From the NCBI GenBank assembly GCA_902803695.1, contig CADCQX010000324.1:1-6504 (forward strand): a DNA stretch of 6,504 nt, written 5' to 3'. Source of the stretch: Oscillospiraceae bacterium (lineage in GTDB: Bacteria; Bacillota; Clostridia; Saccharofermentanales; Saccharofermentanaceae). The translations under genes were made by a program, and so were the position numbers. Below are positions 1 through 5,941 of this stretch, one piece after another. Numbering within the stretch: the first letter of the stretch is position 1; the number at the start of each line of letters is the position of its first letter. The notes under the pieces were generated by a model. It was given only the letters and a program-made list of their open reading frames with translations. It had not been told where the DNA came from and ran no database searches.

Positions 1-1
1 A

Positions 2-18
2 TCCAACCTAAGGTTGGA
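2..18. repeat. Short perfect inverted repeat at window start
   Basis: TCCAACC (2-8) and GGTTGGA (12-18) are perfect complements around a 3-base loop. The hairpin is followed on the + strand by an A-run and then GTTTTCGG, not by a clean T-run, so it is not a typical rho-independent terminator in the + direction. It may be the end of an upstream transcription unit cut off by the window. Its function is unknown. Confidence 0.4.
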
Positions 19-47
19 AAAAAGTTTTCGGCAAAAAAATGAGGGGG

Positions 48-76
48 TTGACTTCCTGGTCTATCGAGAGTAGACT
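48..76 (+). promoter_or_regulatory. Sigma-A type promoter of the blaI-M56-S37 operon
   Basis: A -35 box TTGACT (48-53, five of six consensus bases) is followed after exactly 17 bp by TAGACT (71-76, four of six). The predicted transcript start, near 83, leaves a leader of about 50 nt before the BlaI-type start codon. The -10 box lies inside the inverted repeats described as the candidate operator, so a bound repressor would block RNA polymerase directly. Motif reading only; no start site has been mapped. Confidence 0.7.
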
Positions 77-97
77 AAGTTTATCCAGGATAGACCA
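55..97. promoter_or_regulatory. Candidate operator: nested inverted repeats over the promoter
   Basis: Three copies of the half-site GTCTA/TAGAC occur, at 59-63 (reverse), 71-75 and 91-95. They make two overlapping dyads. GTCTA-N7-TAGAC (59-75) brackets the spacer and -10. TGGTCTATC (57-65) with GATAGACCA (89-97) is a perfect 9-bp pair with a 23-bp spacer. CCTGG (55-59) and CCAGG (85-89) add a further complementary pair. BlaI/MecI repressors are dimers that bind such dyads in their own promoters, so autoregulation by the adjacent repressor is the simplest reading. The sites do not match the TACANNTGTA core known from CopY and some BlaI proteins. Confidence 0.6.
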
Positions 98-131
98 AAC
101 GAAATGAGAATTCTCGAAAGGAGATTATGAA

Positions 132-482
132 ATGGAACTGGGCGAGGTTCAGGAAAGATTTGCCAGGATAATCTGGGAAAATGCGCCGATATCGTCGGGC
201 GAACTCGTGAAGCGTTGTCAGGAAGAGTTCGAGTGGAAGAAGTCGACGACTTATACGGTGCTTCGTAAGCTCTGCGATAAGGGGCTGTTCGAGAACGATA
301 ACGGAACCGTGAAGGTTCTTATGACTATGGAGGAGTACCAGGCCAAGAAGAGCGAGGAAGTGGTCGATGAGTTTTTCGACGGTTCGCTTCCGGCATTTGT
401 AGCGGCATTTACAAATGGGAAGAAGATAACTGCTGAAGAAGTGGAAGAGCTTCAGCGTCTTATTGATGAAATGAGAGGATGA
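132..482 (+). CDS. BlaI/MecI/CopY-family transcriptional repressor
   Basis: A 116-residue cytoplasmic DNA-binding protein of the BlaI/MecI family. Residues 1-65 form the winged helix, with the recognition segment around WKKSTTYTVLRKL (35-47), the most typical stretch of the family. Residues 68-116 form the helical dimerisation arm, ending in the usual acidic EEVEELQRLIDEM. Length is close to BlaI and MecI (about 123-126). The start is set by AAAGGAG at 117-123, 8 nt before the ATG. A second ATG at 127 is out of frame. In relatives the partner M56 protein triggers proteolysis in the dimerisation arm; here the equivalent segment would lie near AFVAAFTNGKK (88-98), an inference by position. It is followed 4 bp later by the M56 gene, whose ribosome site lies within the end of this gene. 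It probably represses its own operon. The signal need not be a beta-lactam. Confidence 0.92.
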   Translation: MELGEVQERFARIIWENAPISSGELVKRCQEEFEWKKSTTYTVLRKLCDKGLFENDNGTVKVLMTMEEYQAKKSEEVVDEFFDGSLPAFVAAFTNGKKITAEEVEELQRLIDEMRG

Positions 483-486
483 TCTT

Positions 487-2274
487 ATGAGTTCTTTTCT
501 CGAAAACTTCGTGAACATCAGCGTGTTTGCCGGTGTTTTCACATTAGCTATACTTGGAATGAGGATAATATTCAAAAGGGCACCAAAAAGTCTGTTCATG
601 ATCTTATGGGCTCTTCTCGCACTGAGGCTTTTGTGCCCGCTCACGATCAACACCCAATTCGGTTTAATGCCTGATAAGGTTATCGAAAAAGAGGTCGTCG
701 AGAAGCGCGCAGCAAAGACCGTAGTCCGCGTACTGCCTTCGCATACCCAGAGTTCGGTAAGACTTCAAAAAGACGAGGTCAAAAAGCATGTCGATCCGTA
801 CAAGATCGTGTGTGTTATCTGGCTTTCCGGCGCAGCAGTATTTATCAGTGCAGGAGCAGTAAGTTACATAAGACTTAAGCGCCGCACAAATGCGAAGATA
901 AAAATCTCAGATAATGTCTATGTATGTGATGACGTAAACAGTGCTTTTATCATCGGAATGATAAGACCGAAGATCATAATCCCGTCAGGTCTCAGCACAT
1001 CTGATCTTAAGCACGTTCTCCGTCACGAGAATATGCACATAAAACACAGGGATAATATATGGAAACCTTTGGGTTATCTGTTGCTGTCATTTAACTGGTT
1101 CAATCCGCTTTTGTGGCTCGCGTTCGTATACTTCTGCAAGGATATGGAACTTTACTGTGACGAGTGCGTTATCAGGGATTATTCCAAGGAACAGACAGCT
1201 GATTATTCCAGTACTCTTTTGAAGTTGAGTTCCTCGAAAAATCCGATCGCAACTTTGGCTTTCGGCGAGGTCGGTGTAGGCTACAGGATCCGCTCCATCG
1301 CGAAGTACAAAAAACCTGCTATTGCACTGATCCTTGTTTGCGTTATTGCAATGGGAATCTTGTCTGCATGTTTTCTGACGAATAAATCTAAGAAGCAAGG
1401 CGTGTCTTCGGTTGGCCCTGCTAATCCCGAAAAAACAGAACCGGTAGAGACGGACAAGGTACAAGATCTTCAGAATGATACAGAATTTCTGACGGCTCTT
1501 GCAACTGAGGTACTGGAAGATACGTACGCTAATTACCCTGCGGAAGTATCGATCAAGTTTGAAGAAGTATCTGAAGATGATATGGGAGAATATGCGAATT
1601 TCCTTGTAAAGAACAAGAATGATTTTAACGAGTTCTCGTATTCAGGCCAGGTCTATTTCAATGAAAAGCACGATATAACATTCGGTCCGTATCTGGAGTT
1701 TTACGGAACCGGTATGGATACGACGGACGGCTTTGTAAATCTCTACTTCAAGACTAAGGACATGGATGCTCCTGAGGATCTCAGCAGTGAGACGGTAGTC
1801 GTTGATGTTGAATATACGAAAGATGAATCTCTCATAACCGATGATTGCATGGGAAAGATCGTTCGAATGTTCGAAAACGATGAGGGCGTAGAAAATGACA
1901 CTTATGTGTACACGAAGTTAGGTTATGAAAAGGAATATCTTGATGACGGAACACCTGTGTATTACTATCTGCTCCTGGTATGTGAAGAAGGCAAAGATCC
2001 ATATCTTGAGGCAGGTGCACTTAGTGCTTCAGATAAGTCTTCTTATATCGATGAGAGTTATACGTTCGCTGATCCTTCGGTTGTTATCGACTACTTCAAG
2101 AGTAATGGTATGGGAGACGAAACGGATCCGGAAAACTACGATATTCTCCTTGCATTCTTAAGGAACTGGGACTCTGTTAATGAATGTAATGAGATAGCAG
2201 AGAACGACAACTATTCGTACATTTATATGTTCTATGCCAATAACCCTGACGAAGGTGAGACTGAAGAGGGCTGA
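487..2274 (+). CDS. BlaR1/MecR1-like M56 membrane metalloprotease with unrecognised outer domain
   Basis: A 595-residue predicted sensor-protease. Membrane segments are visible at about 8-29, 35-52, 105-128, 192-216 and 277-297. The zinc motif is HENMH (H180, E181, H184), followed by IKHRD as is usual in M56. E221 in ELYCDE is the expected third zinc ligand, 37 residues after H184, which matches the BlaR1 spacing as I recall it. The segment GMIRPKIIIPSGL (157-169) is also typical. After the last membrane helix comes ILSACFL, then a roughly 300-residue acidic domain (298-595) predicted outside the cell. I see no SxxK/SxN/KTG penicillin-binding set there, so it is not an evident beta-lactam receptor. 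By analogy with BlaR1, ligand binding outside would activate the cytosol-facing protease and cause loss of the upstream repressor. The start has AGAGGA at 474-479, 7 nt upstream, and the next gene follows after 5 bp. Confidence 0.88.
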   Translation: MSSFLENFVNISVFAGVFTLAILGMRIIFKRAPKSLFMILWALLALRLLCPLTINTQFGLMPDKVIEKEVVEKRAAKTVVRVLPSHTQSSVRLQKDEVKKHVDPYKIVCVIWLSGAAVFISAGAVSYIRLKRRTNAKIKISDNVYVCDDVNSAFIIGMIRPKIIIPSGLSTSDLKHVLRHENMHIKHRDNIWKPLGYLLLSFNWFNPLLWLAFVYFCKDMELYCDECVIRDYSKEQTADYSSTLLKLSSSKNPIATLAFGEVGVGYRIRSIAKYKKPAIALILVCVIAMGILSACFLTNKSKKQGVSSVGPANPEKTEPVETDKVQDLQNDTEFLTALATEVLEDTYANYPAEVSIKFEEVSEDDMGEYANFLVKNKNDFNEFSYSGQVYFNEKHDITFGPYLEFYGTGMDTTDGFVNLYFKTKDMDAPEDLSSETVVVDVEYTKDESLITDDCMGKIVRMFENDEGVENDTYVYTKLGYEKEYLDDGTPVYYYLLLVCEEGKDPYLEAGALSASDKSSYIDESYTFADPSVVIDYFKSNGMGDETDPENYDILLAFLRNWDSVNECNEIAENDNYSYIYMFYANNPDEGETEEG

Positions 2275-2279
2275 TCCGC

Positions 2280-3830
2280 ATGAGAAAAAGAATAGCAACG
2301 ATACTGGTGTTGGCACTGGTTCTGTCATCGTGCAACAAAACCGAAGTTTTAGAGACGACCGTAACAGAAAAGACTACGGAACTAACGACCTGTGAAGAAA
2401 CGACGGTCGAACCGACGAGTGTTTTCAAAACGGAAGAAACGTATGATTCCGATGTGAGGGAAGGAAGTTTTGGTGAGAGACTATTGAGCCTTCAGAATGT
2501 AACGAGAGTCGAAGAGTTGGAAGTGGATCACGAATGGGAAGACGAAGAGGAAGAATTGTATATGGTGCACTGGGAAATGCCGCTCGATCATGGCGATCCG
2601 GATAAAGGAAAATTCGAGGTCAGGATGGCGGTAAGGTACACAGGGGATGAGAATCCGAACGTGATTTCCTGCGGCGGCTATGAGCTCGATGACGGCGTCT
2701 ATGAATGGGGACCTTCGAGCCTTCTGATGAATGATTATGAGATCAATTATTTCGAGTCGGAATTCCGCTTTTACGGAGAGTCAAAGCCGGAAGGATATGA
2801 GGTGTCGAAAATAGACTTTCTGGAGTATCTGACTGATGAAAATGCAGCCGGGGATTTCTATGAGATTGTCACGGAATTAAAGACGATCACGTCCGGAAAT
2901 TGGATCATGGCGGGGTCGAGCAAAGGCGGGATGTTGACCGTATATCAGGAGTATATCCACCCTGACACTGCTGACCTTTACATCGCGGAGGTGGCACCTA
3001 TAGATATCGCGGACGGGACACCGGGATTTTACGAGTTTTTGAATACGGAGATCGGCGATCTGAAGTTCGGGGAAGAGCAAGCGGAGGAGTACAGGAACAT
3101 GATCCTGACGCTTCAGGTGGAGGCGATAAGATACCGCGACACGCTCCAGGAGGAGTTCTGGAATCAGGGTATGGCTGACGGATTAACGTATACAGAAAAG
3201 CAGACGAAAGAGTTGCTTTACGATATGGCAGTTGCGGGGCTCGGAATAATCTTCTGGCAGTATAACGATGACGAGATCACGGATGAATTCTGCGAAGTTT
3301 ATGATGCGATCGGAACGGAAGGATTTGAGGATAAACTGTTCGATCTGATGCTTAAATATTCGGGTCCGAGTTTCTATTATTCGAACGATGAATTTTGCAT
3401 ACAGTGCTGCATCGAAGACGGTTACAATGCGTATGACGTCTCGTGCCTTCGTGAAGCTCTCGCGAAGGAGGGTCTGGCTGACAGATTCTATGTCACCGAA
3501 GACATGGAAAAAGACTTCTATACATATCAGGTCGACGATGAGATCCTCATGAGATTTCCGTACAACGATGATCACCGTAAAGCCATGCTAAGTGCGATAG
3601 ATAACGGAACCAAACCTCTCATCCTGATCAACGGAAATTCTGATGTATGGGCACCTTTTGAGATAACTGAAACTGATAATCCCAACACGTATATCTTCAA
3701 TGTTGCCGAAGGCACGCATCTTACTTCATATGAAGATCTCGATGAAGAGATGCGGAAGGAGTTTAATGACATACTTGAAGAGTACGGTGGGCTAAATCCA
3801 AGGCCTACAGAGATCTATGTCCGTGAATGA
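2280..3830 (+). CDS. Secreted lipoprotein, peptidase family S37 (tripeptidyl-aminopeptidase-like)
   Basis: A 516-residue alpha/beta-hydrolase peptidase resembling the S37 (PS-10) family of secreted Streptomyces enzymes, which remove short peptides from protein N termini. Residues 1-17 are a signal peptide ending in a lipobox, LSSC, with C18 the predicted lipid-modified residue. Residues 19-60 are a threonine/glutamate-rich linker typical of surface lipoproteins. MPLDHGDPDKGKFEVRM (100-116) fits the family's early strand region. The nucleophile elbow is G212-S-S-K-G216, with S214 as the likely catalytic serine. D455 in NGNSDVWAP and H480 in EGTHL complete a plausible triad. The protein should sit on the outer face of the membrane and act on extracellular peptides. 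A GAGG site at 2266-2269 overlaps the end of the M56 gene and the gap is 5 bp, so the gene is probably under BlaI/M56 control. Substrate specificity cannot be read from the sequence. Confidence 0.82.
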   Translation: MRKRIATILVLALVLSSCNKTEVLETTVTEKTTELTTCEETTVEPTSVFKTEETYDSDVREGSFGERLLSLQNVTRVEELEVDHEWEDEEEELYMVHWEMPLDHGDPDKGKFEVRMAVRYTGDENPNVISCGGYELDDGVYEWGPSSLLMNDYEINYFESEFRFYGESKPEGYEVSKIDFLEYLTDENAAGDFYEIVTELKTITSGNWIMAGSSKGGMLTVYQEYIHPDTADLYIAEVAPIDIADGTPGFYEFLNTEIGDLKFGEEQAEEYRNMILTLQVEAIRYRDTLQEEFWNQGMADGLTYTEKQTKELLYDMAVAGLGIIFWQYNDDEITDEFCEVYDAIGTEGFEDKLFDLMLKYSGPSFYYSNDEFCIQCCIEDGYNAYDVSCLREALAKEGLADRFYVTEDMEKDFYTYQVDDEILMRFPYNDDHRKAMLSAIDNGTKPLILINGNSDVWAPFEITETDNPNTYIFNVAEGTHLTSYEDLDEEMRKEFNDILEEYGGLNPRPTEIYVRE

Positions 3831-3857
3831 AGCGTCCCTTAGGGGACGTTTTCTTTT
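3831..3857 (+). terminator. Rho-independent terminator of the blaI-M56-S37 operon
   Basis: CGTCCC (3833-3838) pairs with GGGACG (3843-3848) across a TTAG loop. The stem can extend by a G-U and an A-U pair. TTTTCTTTT (3849-3857) follows directly. It begins one base after the S37 stop codon and closes the three-gene operon. Confidence 0.88.
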
Positions 3858-3881
3858 GCTCGAAAAAGCATTCCGCAAATA

Positions 3882-3910
3882 TTGACAAGGGCAGTACGCG
3901 GGATTAGTAT
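3882..3910 (+). promoter_or_regulatory. Promoter of the sdpR-sdpI pair
   Basis: A perfect -35 box TTGACA (3882-3887), a 17-bp spacer and TAGTAT (3905-3910, four of six -10 bases). The predicted transcript start near 3917 lies about 37 nt before the regulator start codon and falls inside the repeat cluster at 3911-3933. Confidence 0.7.
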
Positions 3911-3933
3911 TTAGATAGATTTCTAATTAGATA
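3911..3933. promoter_or_regulatory. Candidate SdpR-type operator
   Basis: TTAGATA occurs twice as a direct repeat (3911-3917 and 3927-3933, offset 16 bp). TTAGA (3911-3915) with TCTAA (3922-3926) also forms a dyad with a 6-bp spacer. The cluster starts at the base after the -10 box and covers the predicted transcript start, where an ArsR-type repressor would be expected to bind. Autorepression is inferred from position and family. Confidence 0.5.
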
Positions 3934-3953
3934 TTTTTCGAAATAGGTGGAGT

Positions 3954-4304
3954 ATGGCATTCGAAGATACATTTAAAGCTTTATCAGATCCGGTCAGAAG
4001 AAAGATACTGACTCTCCTTAAGGAAGGGATAATGTCAGCAGGTGACATCGCGTCGCATTTTGACATGACGGCAGCAACGGTTTCATACCATCTGTCGATC
4101 CTTAAAAAGGCGGATCTTGTTTTCGAGAAGAAGGAGAAAAATTTTATCTACTACGGACTCAATCTGAGCGTGGTGGAAGAGATGATGCTTTGGCTTAACG
4201 ATTTGAAAGGAGCTGAGGTTGATGGAGAGAAAAAGAGTGGTCGCGGTAATAAGCTGCGTGGTGCTAAGTCTTCTTCCGATCGTCGCAGGACTTCTAATGC
4301 TTAG
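3954..4304 (+). CDS. sdpR: ArsR/SdpR-family winged-helix repressor, with extended tail
   Basis: Residues 1-86 match small ArsR-family autorepressors of the SdpR type: FKALSDPVRRKILTLLKEG at the start, then the helix-turn-helix MSAGDIASHFDMTAATVSYHL (27-47, recognition part TAATVSYHL), a wing around EKKEKNFIYYGLN and a final helix ending LNDLKG. No metal-binding cysteines are present (no ELCVCDL-type motif), so a metal sensor is unlikely. SdpR proteins normally end at about residue 90. Here the frame continues to 116 with a very basic, low-complexity tail (88-116) that overlaps sdpI by 83 bp in another frame. That suggests a lost stop or a nearby indel rather than a selected domain. AGGTGG (3945-3950) is a close but adequate ribosome site. 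In B. subtilis SdpR represses sdpRI and is released when SdpI is engaged by toxin. Confidence 0.85.
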   Translation: MAFEDTFKALSDPVRRKILTLLKEGIMSAGDIASHFDMTAATVSYHLSILKKADLVFEKKEKNFIYYGLNLSVVEEMMLWLNDLKGAEVDGEKKSGRGNKLRGAKSSSDRRRTSNA

Positions 4305-4854
4305 AAGGCTCCCGGAAAAGCTCCCGATCCACTTTAATGCGGAGGGAGTCGCGGACCAATATGCGGGCAGGATGACGGCGATCCTGGCGCTTCCGATCAT
4401 CTGCGCGGTGTTGACGATACTTCTTACACTGATAACGAATAAGCCGACTGCATGGAACTTCAAATTGTTCCTGACGGTCGCTGCGATCGGACCGCTTTTG
4501 TCACTGAGTATCCAGTCGGTCATACTTATGACAGGTCTCGAAAAAGATGCCGACGTCTCGATCGCTTTTGTCGTGGTCGGCATCGTTTTCATCTTGGCGG
4601 GAAATTACATTCCGACGGTCAGACCGAACTCGATTGTCGGTGTCAGGTATCCGTGGATCATGGACGATGATGAAGCGTGGACCAAGACCCAGAGGCTCGG
4701 CGGCAAAATGATGTTCTTCTTCGGGATCATCGTCACGATCCAGGCAATCACCAAGCTCGGCGGCGTAAACGGAATGATAACTTTTTTGCTCGGAGGGACC
4801 ATCTTATTAGTCATAATAACGGCAATATATTCGTACGCCGTAGCCCGCGCGTGA
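4222..4854 (+). CDS. sdpI: SdpI-family membrane protein (DUF1648 plus SdpI domain)
   Basis: A 210-residue integral membrane protein, close to B. subtilis SdpI (about 207). The N-terminal part carries the DUF1648 signature LPEKLPIHFNAEGVADQYAGR in two adjoining pieces (30-39 and 40-50). The C-terminal part carries the SdpI signature GNYIPTVRPNSIVGVRYPW (127-145) followed by W153 and TKTQRLGGK. About six membrane segments are visible, near 6-27, 52-73, 82-104, 115-130, 163-178 and 184-206. A TTG lies one codon upstream at 4219, but ATG 4222 is preferred: AAAGGAG at 4206-4212 is 9 nt away. In B. subtilis SdpI protects against the SdpC-derived toxin and helps relay its presence to SdpR. No toxin gene is recognisable here, so the role may be immunity to foreign peptides or something unrelated. 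Confidence 0.88.
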   Translation: MERKRVVAVISCVVLSLLPIVAGLLMLRRLPEKLPIHFNAEGVADQYAGRMTAILALPIICAVLTILLTLITNKPTAWNFKLFLTVAAIGPLLSLSIQSVILMTGLEKDADVSIAFVVVGIVFILAGNYIPTVRPNSIVGVRYPWIMDDDEAWTKTQRLGGKMMFFFGIIVTIQAITKLGGVNGMITFLLGGTILLVIITAIYSYAVARA

Positions 4855-4860
4855 TCGGTG

Positions 4861-4889
4861 TTGACAGATCAGGGATCGAGGAGTAGACT
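4861..4889 (+). promoter_or_regulatory. Strong promoter for the small peptide/leader unit
   Basis: TTGACA (4861-4866, perfect -35) is followed after 17 bp by TAGACT (4884-4889), the same -10 hexamer as the blaI promoter. The predicted start is near 4896. A dyad, TCGAG (4876-4880) with CTCGA (4888-4892), spans the -10 and could be an operator. The promoter begins 6 bp after the sdpI stop, so downstream sequence can be transcribed independently of sdpRI. Confidence 0.65.
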
Positions 4890-4921
4890 CGACCGTAACA
4901 ACGAAGAAAGGAGTTCATATC

Positions 4922-4999
4922 GTGAACCGTTTGACAGTCACAACACATACATCCAAGACAACTAAGCGCACAGAGCTTGGTACATTTGTATTGTGTTAA
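4922..4999 (+). CDS. 25-residue threonine-rich small peptide or leader peptide
   Basis: A 25-codon frame starting GTG and ending TAA. It is preceded by AAAGGAG (4907-4913) with 8 nt spacing, as strong as any ribosome site in the window. The peptide begins MNRLTVTTHT and ends ELGTFVLC. Eight of 25 residues are threonine (seven by ACA codons). The middle is basic (K12, K15, R16), the last five residues are hydrophobic or cysteine, and the only cysteine is the C-terminal one. No signal peptide or membrane helix fits. It has its own promoter before it and a terminator 41 bp after it. I do not recognise a family. It could be a leader peptide sensing translation, a secreted or modified signal peptide, or a small toxin. 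That the frame is translated is likely; its function is open. Confidence 0.6.
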   Translation: MNRLTVTTHTSKTTKRTELGTFVLC

Positions 5000-5009
5000 A
5001 ACGGATCGC

Positions 5010-5051
5010 AGATAAGAACTTAATTCAAACAGAAATTTCGACCACTTATCT
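5010..5051 (+). promoter_or_regulatory. Possible antiterminator pairing
   Basis: AGATAAG (5010-5016) is complementary to CTTATCT (5045-5051), the inner part of the left terminator arm. This 7-bp helix cannot form at the same time as the terminator stem. Because the first strand starts 11 nt after the small-frame stop codon, a ribosome stalled or terminating there could influence the choice. The alternative helix is weaker than the 10-bp terminator stem, so this is suggestive only. Confidence 0.3.
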
Positions 5052-5073
5052 TTTCCGGATAAGTGGTTTTTTT
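5041..5073 (+). terminator. Strong intrinsic terminator before the methyltransferase gene
   Basis: ACCACTTATC (5041-5050) and GATAAGTGGT (5058-5067) are a perfect 10-bp stem with a 7-base loop, followed by a run of six T (5068-5073) and then ATT. It ends transcripts from the small-peptide promoter and any read-through from sdpRI. It lies only 31 bp before the methyltransferase start codon, with no room for a full promoter between them, which is the layout of an attenuator. Confidence 0.9.
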
Positions 5074-5104
5074 ATTCGGGAAAGAAGCGGCAAAGGAGGA
5101 CAAA

Positions 5105-5929
5105 ATGGACTTACATGATTACAAAGACGTGGCAGAGAATTACGACCTGTACCTGCAGAGTATGTACCGCGTTTTTGACAAGCACGAGAACTTTCAGGAA
5201 TTCTATCTTGATCTTGCTCGAAAATACGGGCAGGGCGGCGTCGTAGACATCGCCTGCGGCACGGGTGCCGTGCTCTTATACCTCGCCCAAAACGGCATCG
5301 AGATCGACGGCTCGGACATCTCCGAAGAGATGTGCAAAGTCGCAGCCCAGAAGGCAGCGAACCTTGACCTCGATCTCAAGATCTACCCCGCGGACATGAC
5401 AAAGTTCAGTTCCGGCCGCAAGTATTCCCTCGCGATAATCGCCAGGAGCGGATTCATGCATCTGCCGTCCCAGGAACTTCAGATCGCGGCCCTCAGAAAC
5501 ATCCGCGAGCAGCTTCTTCCTAACGGCATCCTGACGTTCAATTCATTCGATCCGTGGCCGCCGATCCAGGCCGCCCAGATGAACGTGGGACCTGAGGATT
5601 TCCGCTTTGACTGCGAATACATCAACAGCAACGGCAACAAGGAAATGATCTACAATGCGATCTCCTACGACCCGTACTCGCAGCAGATGTCCGGCAACTG
5701 GAAATTCGTCGAGTATAATGACAAGGGCGAAGTCATCGCCGAGAGATTAAGGCCGCTTATGATGAGACAAACGTACCGCTCCGAGATCCGCCTTCTGGCC
5801 GAACTTTGCGGCTTCGAGATCATCGATATCTACCGCGGCTACAAAGGCGACAAGGAAGACTTAAACGACATCTCGTCGGCAAGAGATTTCGACAGCAACA
5901 TCATCTGGATCATGAGAAGAAAAGACTGA
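5105..5929 (+). CDS. Class I SAM-dependent methyltransferase
   Basis: A 274-residue soluble methyltransferase. Motif I is DIACGTG (48-54), the glycine-rich SAM-binding loop. D71 in IDGSDIS is the acidic residue expected to bind the ribose hydroxyls, and D97 in YPADMTKF the one near the adenine. The stretch GFMHLPSQELQIAALRNIREQLLPNG is the usual motif IV to post-IV helix region, and ELCGFEIIDIYRGY near the C terminus is typical of the final strands. The frame is open upstream to 5063, but that start lies inside the terminator; ATG 5105 has AAAGGAGG (5092-5099) 5 nt before it and is the real start. The substrate cannot be told from sequence. Together with the following GNAT gene it forms a short operon probably expressed by read-through. 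Third-position C is more frequent here than in the BlaI operon. Confidence 0.88.
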   Translation: MDLHDYKDVAENYDLYLQSMYRVFDKHENFQEFYLDLARKYGQGGVVDIACGTGAVLLYLAQNGIEIDGSDISEEMCKVAAQKAANLDLDLKIYPADMTKFSSGRKYSLAIIARSGFMHLPSQELQIAALRNIREQLLPNGILTFNSFDPWPPIQAAQMNVGPEDFRFDCEYINSNGNKEMIYNAISYDPYSQQMSGNWKFVEYNDKGEVIAERLRPLMMRQTYRSEIRLLAELCGFEIIDIYRGYKGDKEDLNDISSARDFDSNIIWIMRRKD

Positions 5930-5941
5930 GGTTTACAAAAA

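Noticed and set aside
394..417. Perfect 8-bp inverted repeat CATTTGTA / TACAAATG inside the BlaI-type gene
   Set aside because: It sits wholly within conserved coding sequence, no T-run follows, and the codons account for it. Nothing links it to regulation.
81..653. 190-codon minus-strand frame over the BlaI-type gene and the start of the M56 gene
   Set aside because: It is antisense to two well-supported family members and to their promoter, shows no family resemblance and no convincing start context. It is a shadow frame.
4083..4592. 169-codon minus-strand frame opposite sdpR/sdpI
   Set aside because: It is antisense to two recognised genes. Its length is explained by the codon bias of the + strand genes.
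4931..4936. Second TTGACA within the small frame as a promoter for the methyltransferase
   Set aside because: No acceptable -10 box occurs 16-18 bp downstream (CCAAGA at 17 bp), and transcripts would still meet the terminator at 5041.
5063..5104. Upstream GTG start for the methyltransferase (14 extra residues)
   Set aside because: This start lies inside the terminator stem. ATG 5105 has an ideal AAAGGAGG site and gives a normal N terminus.
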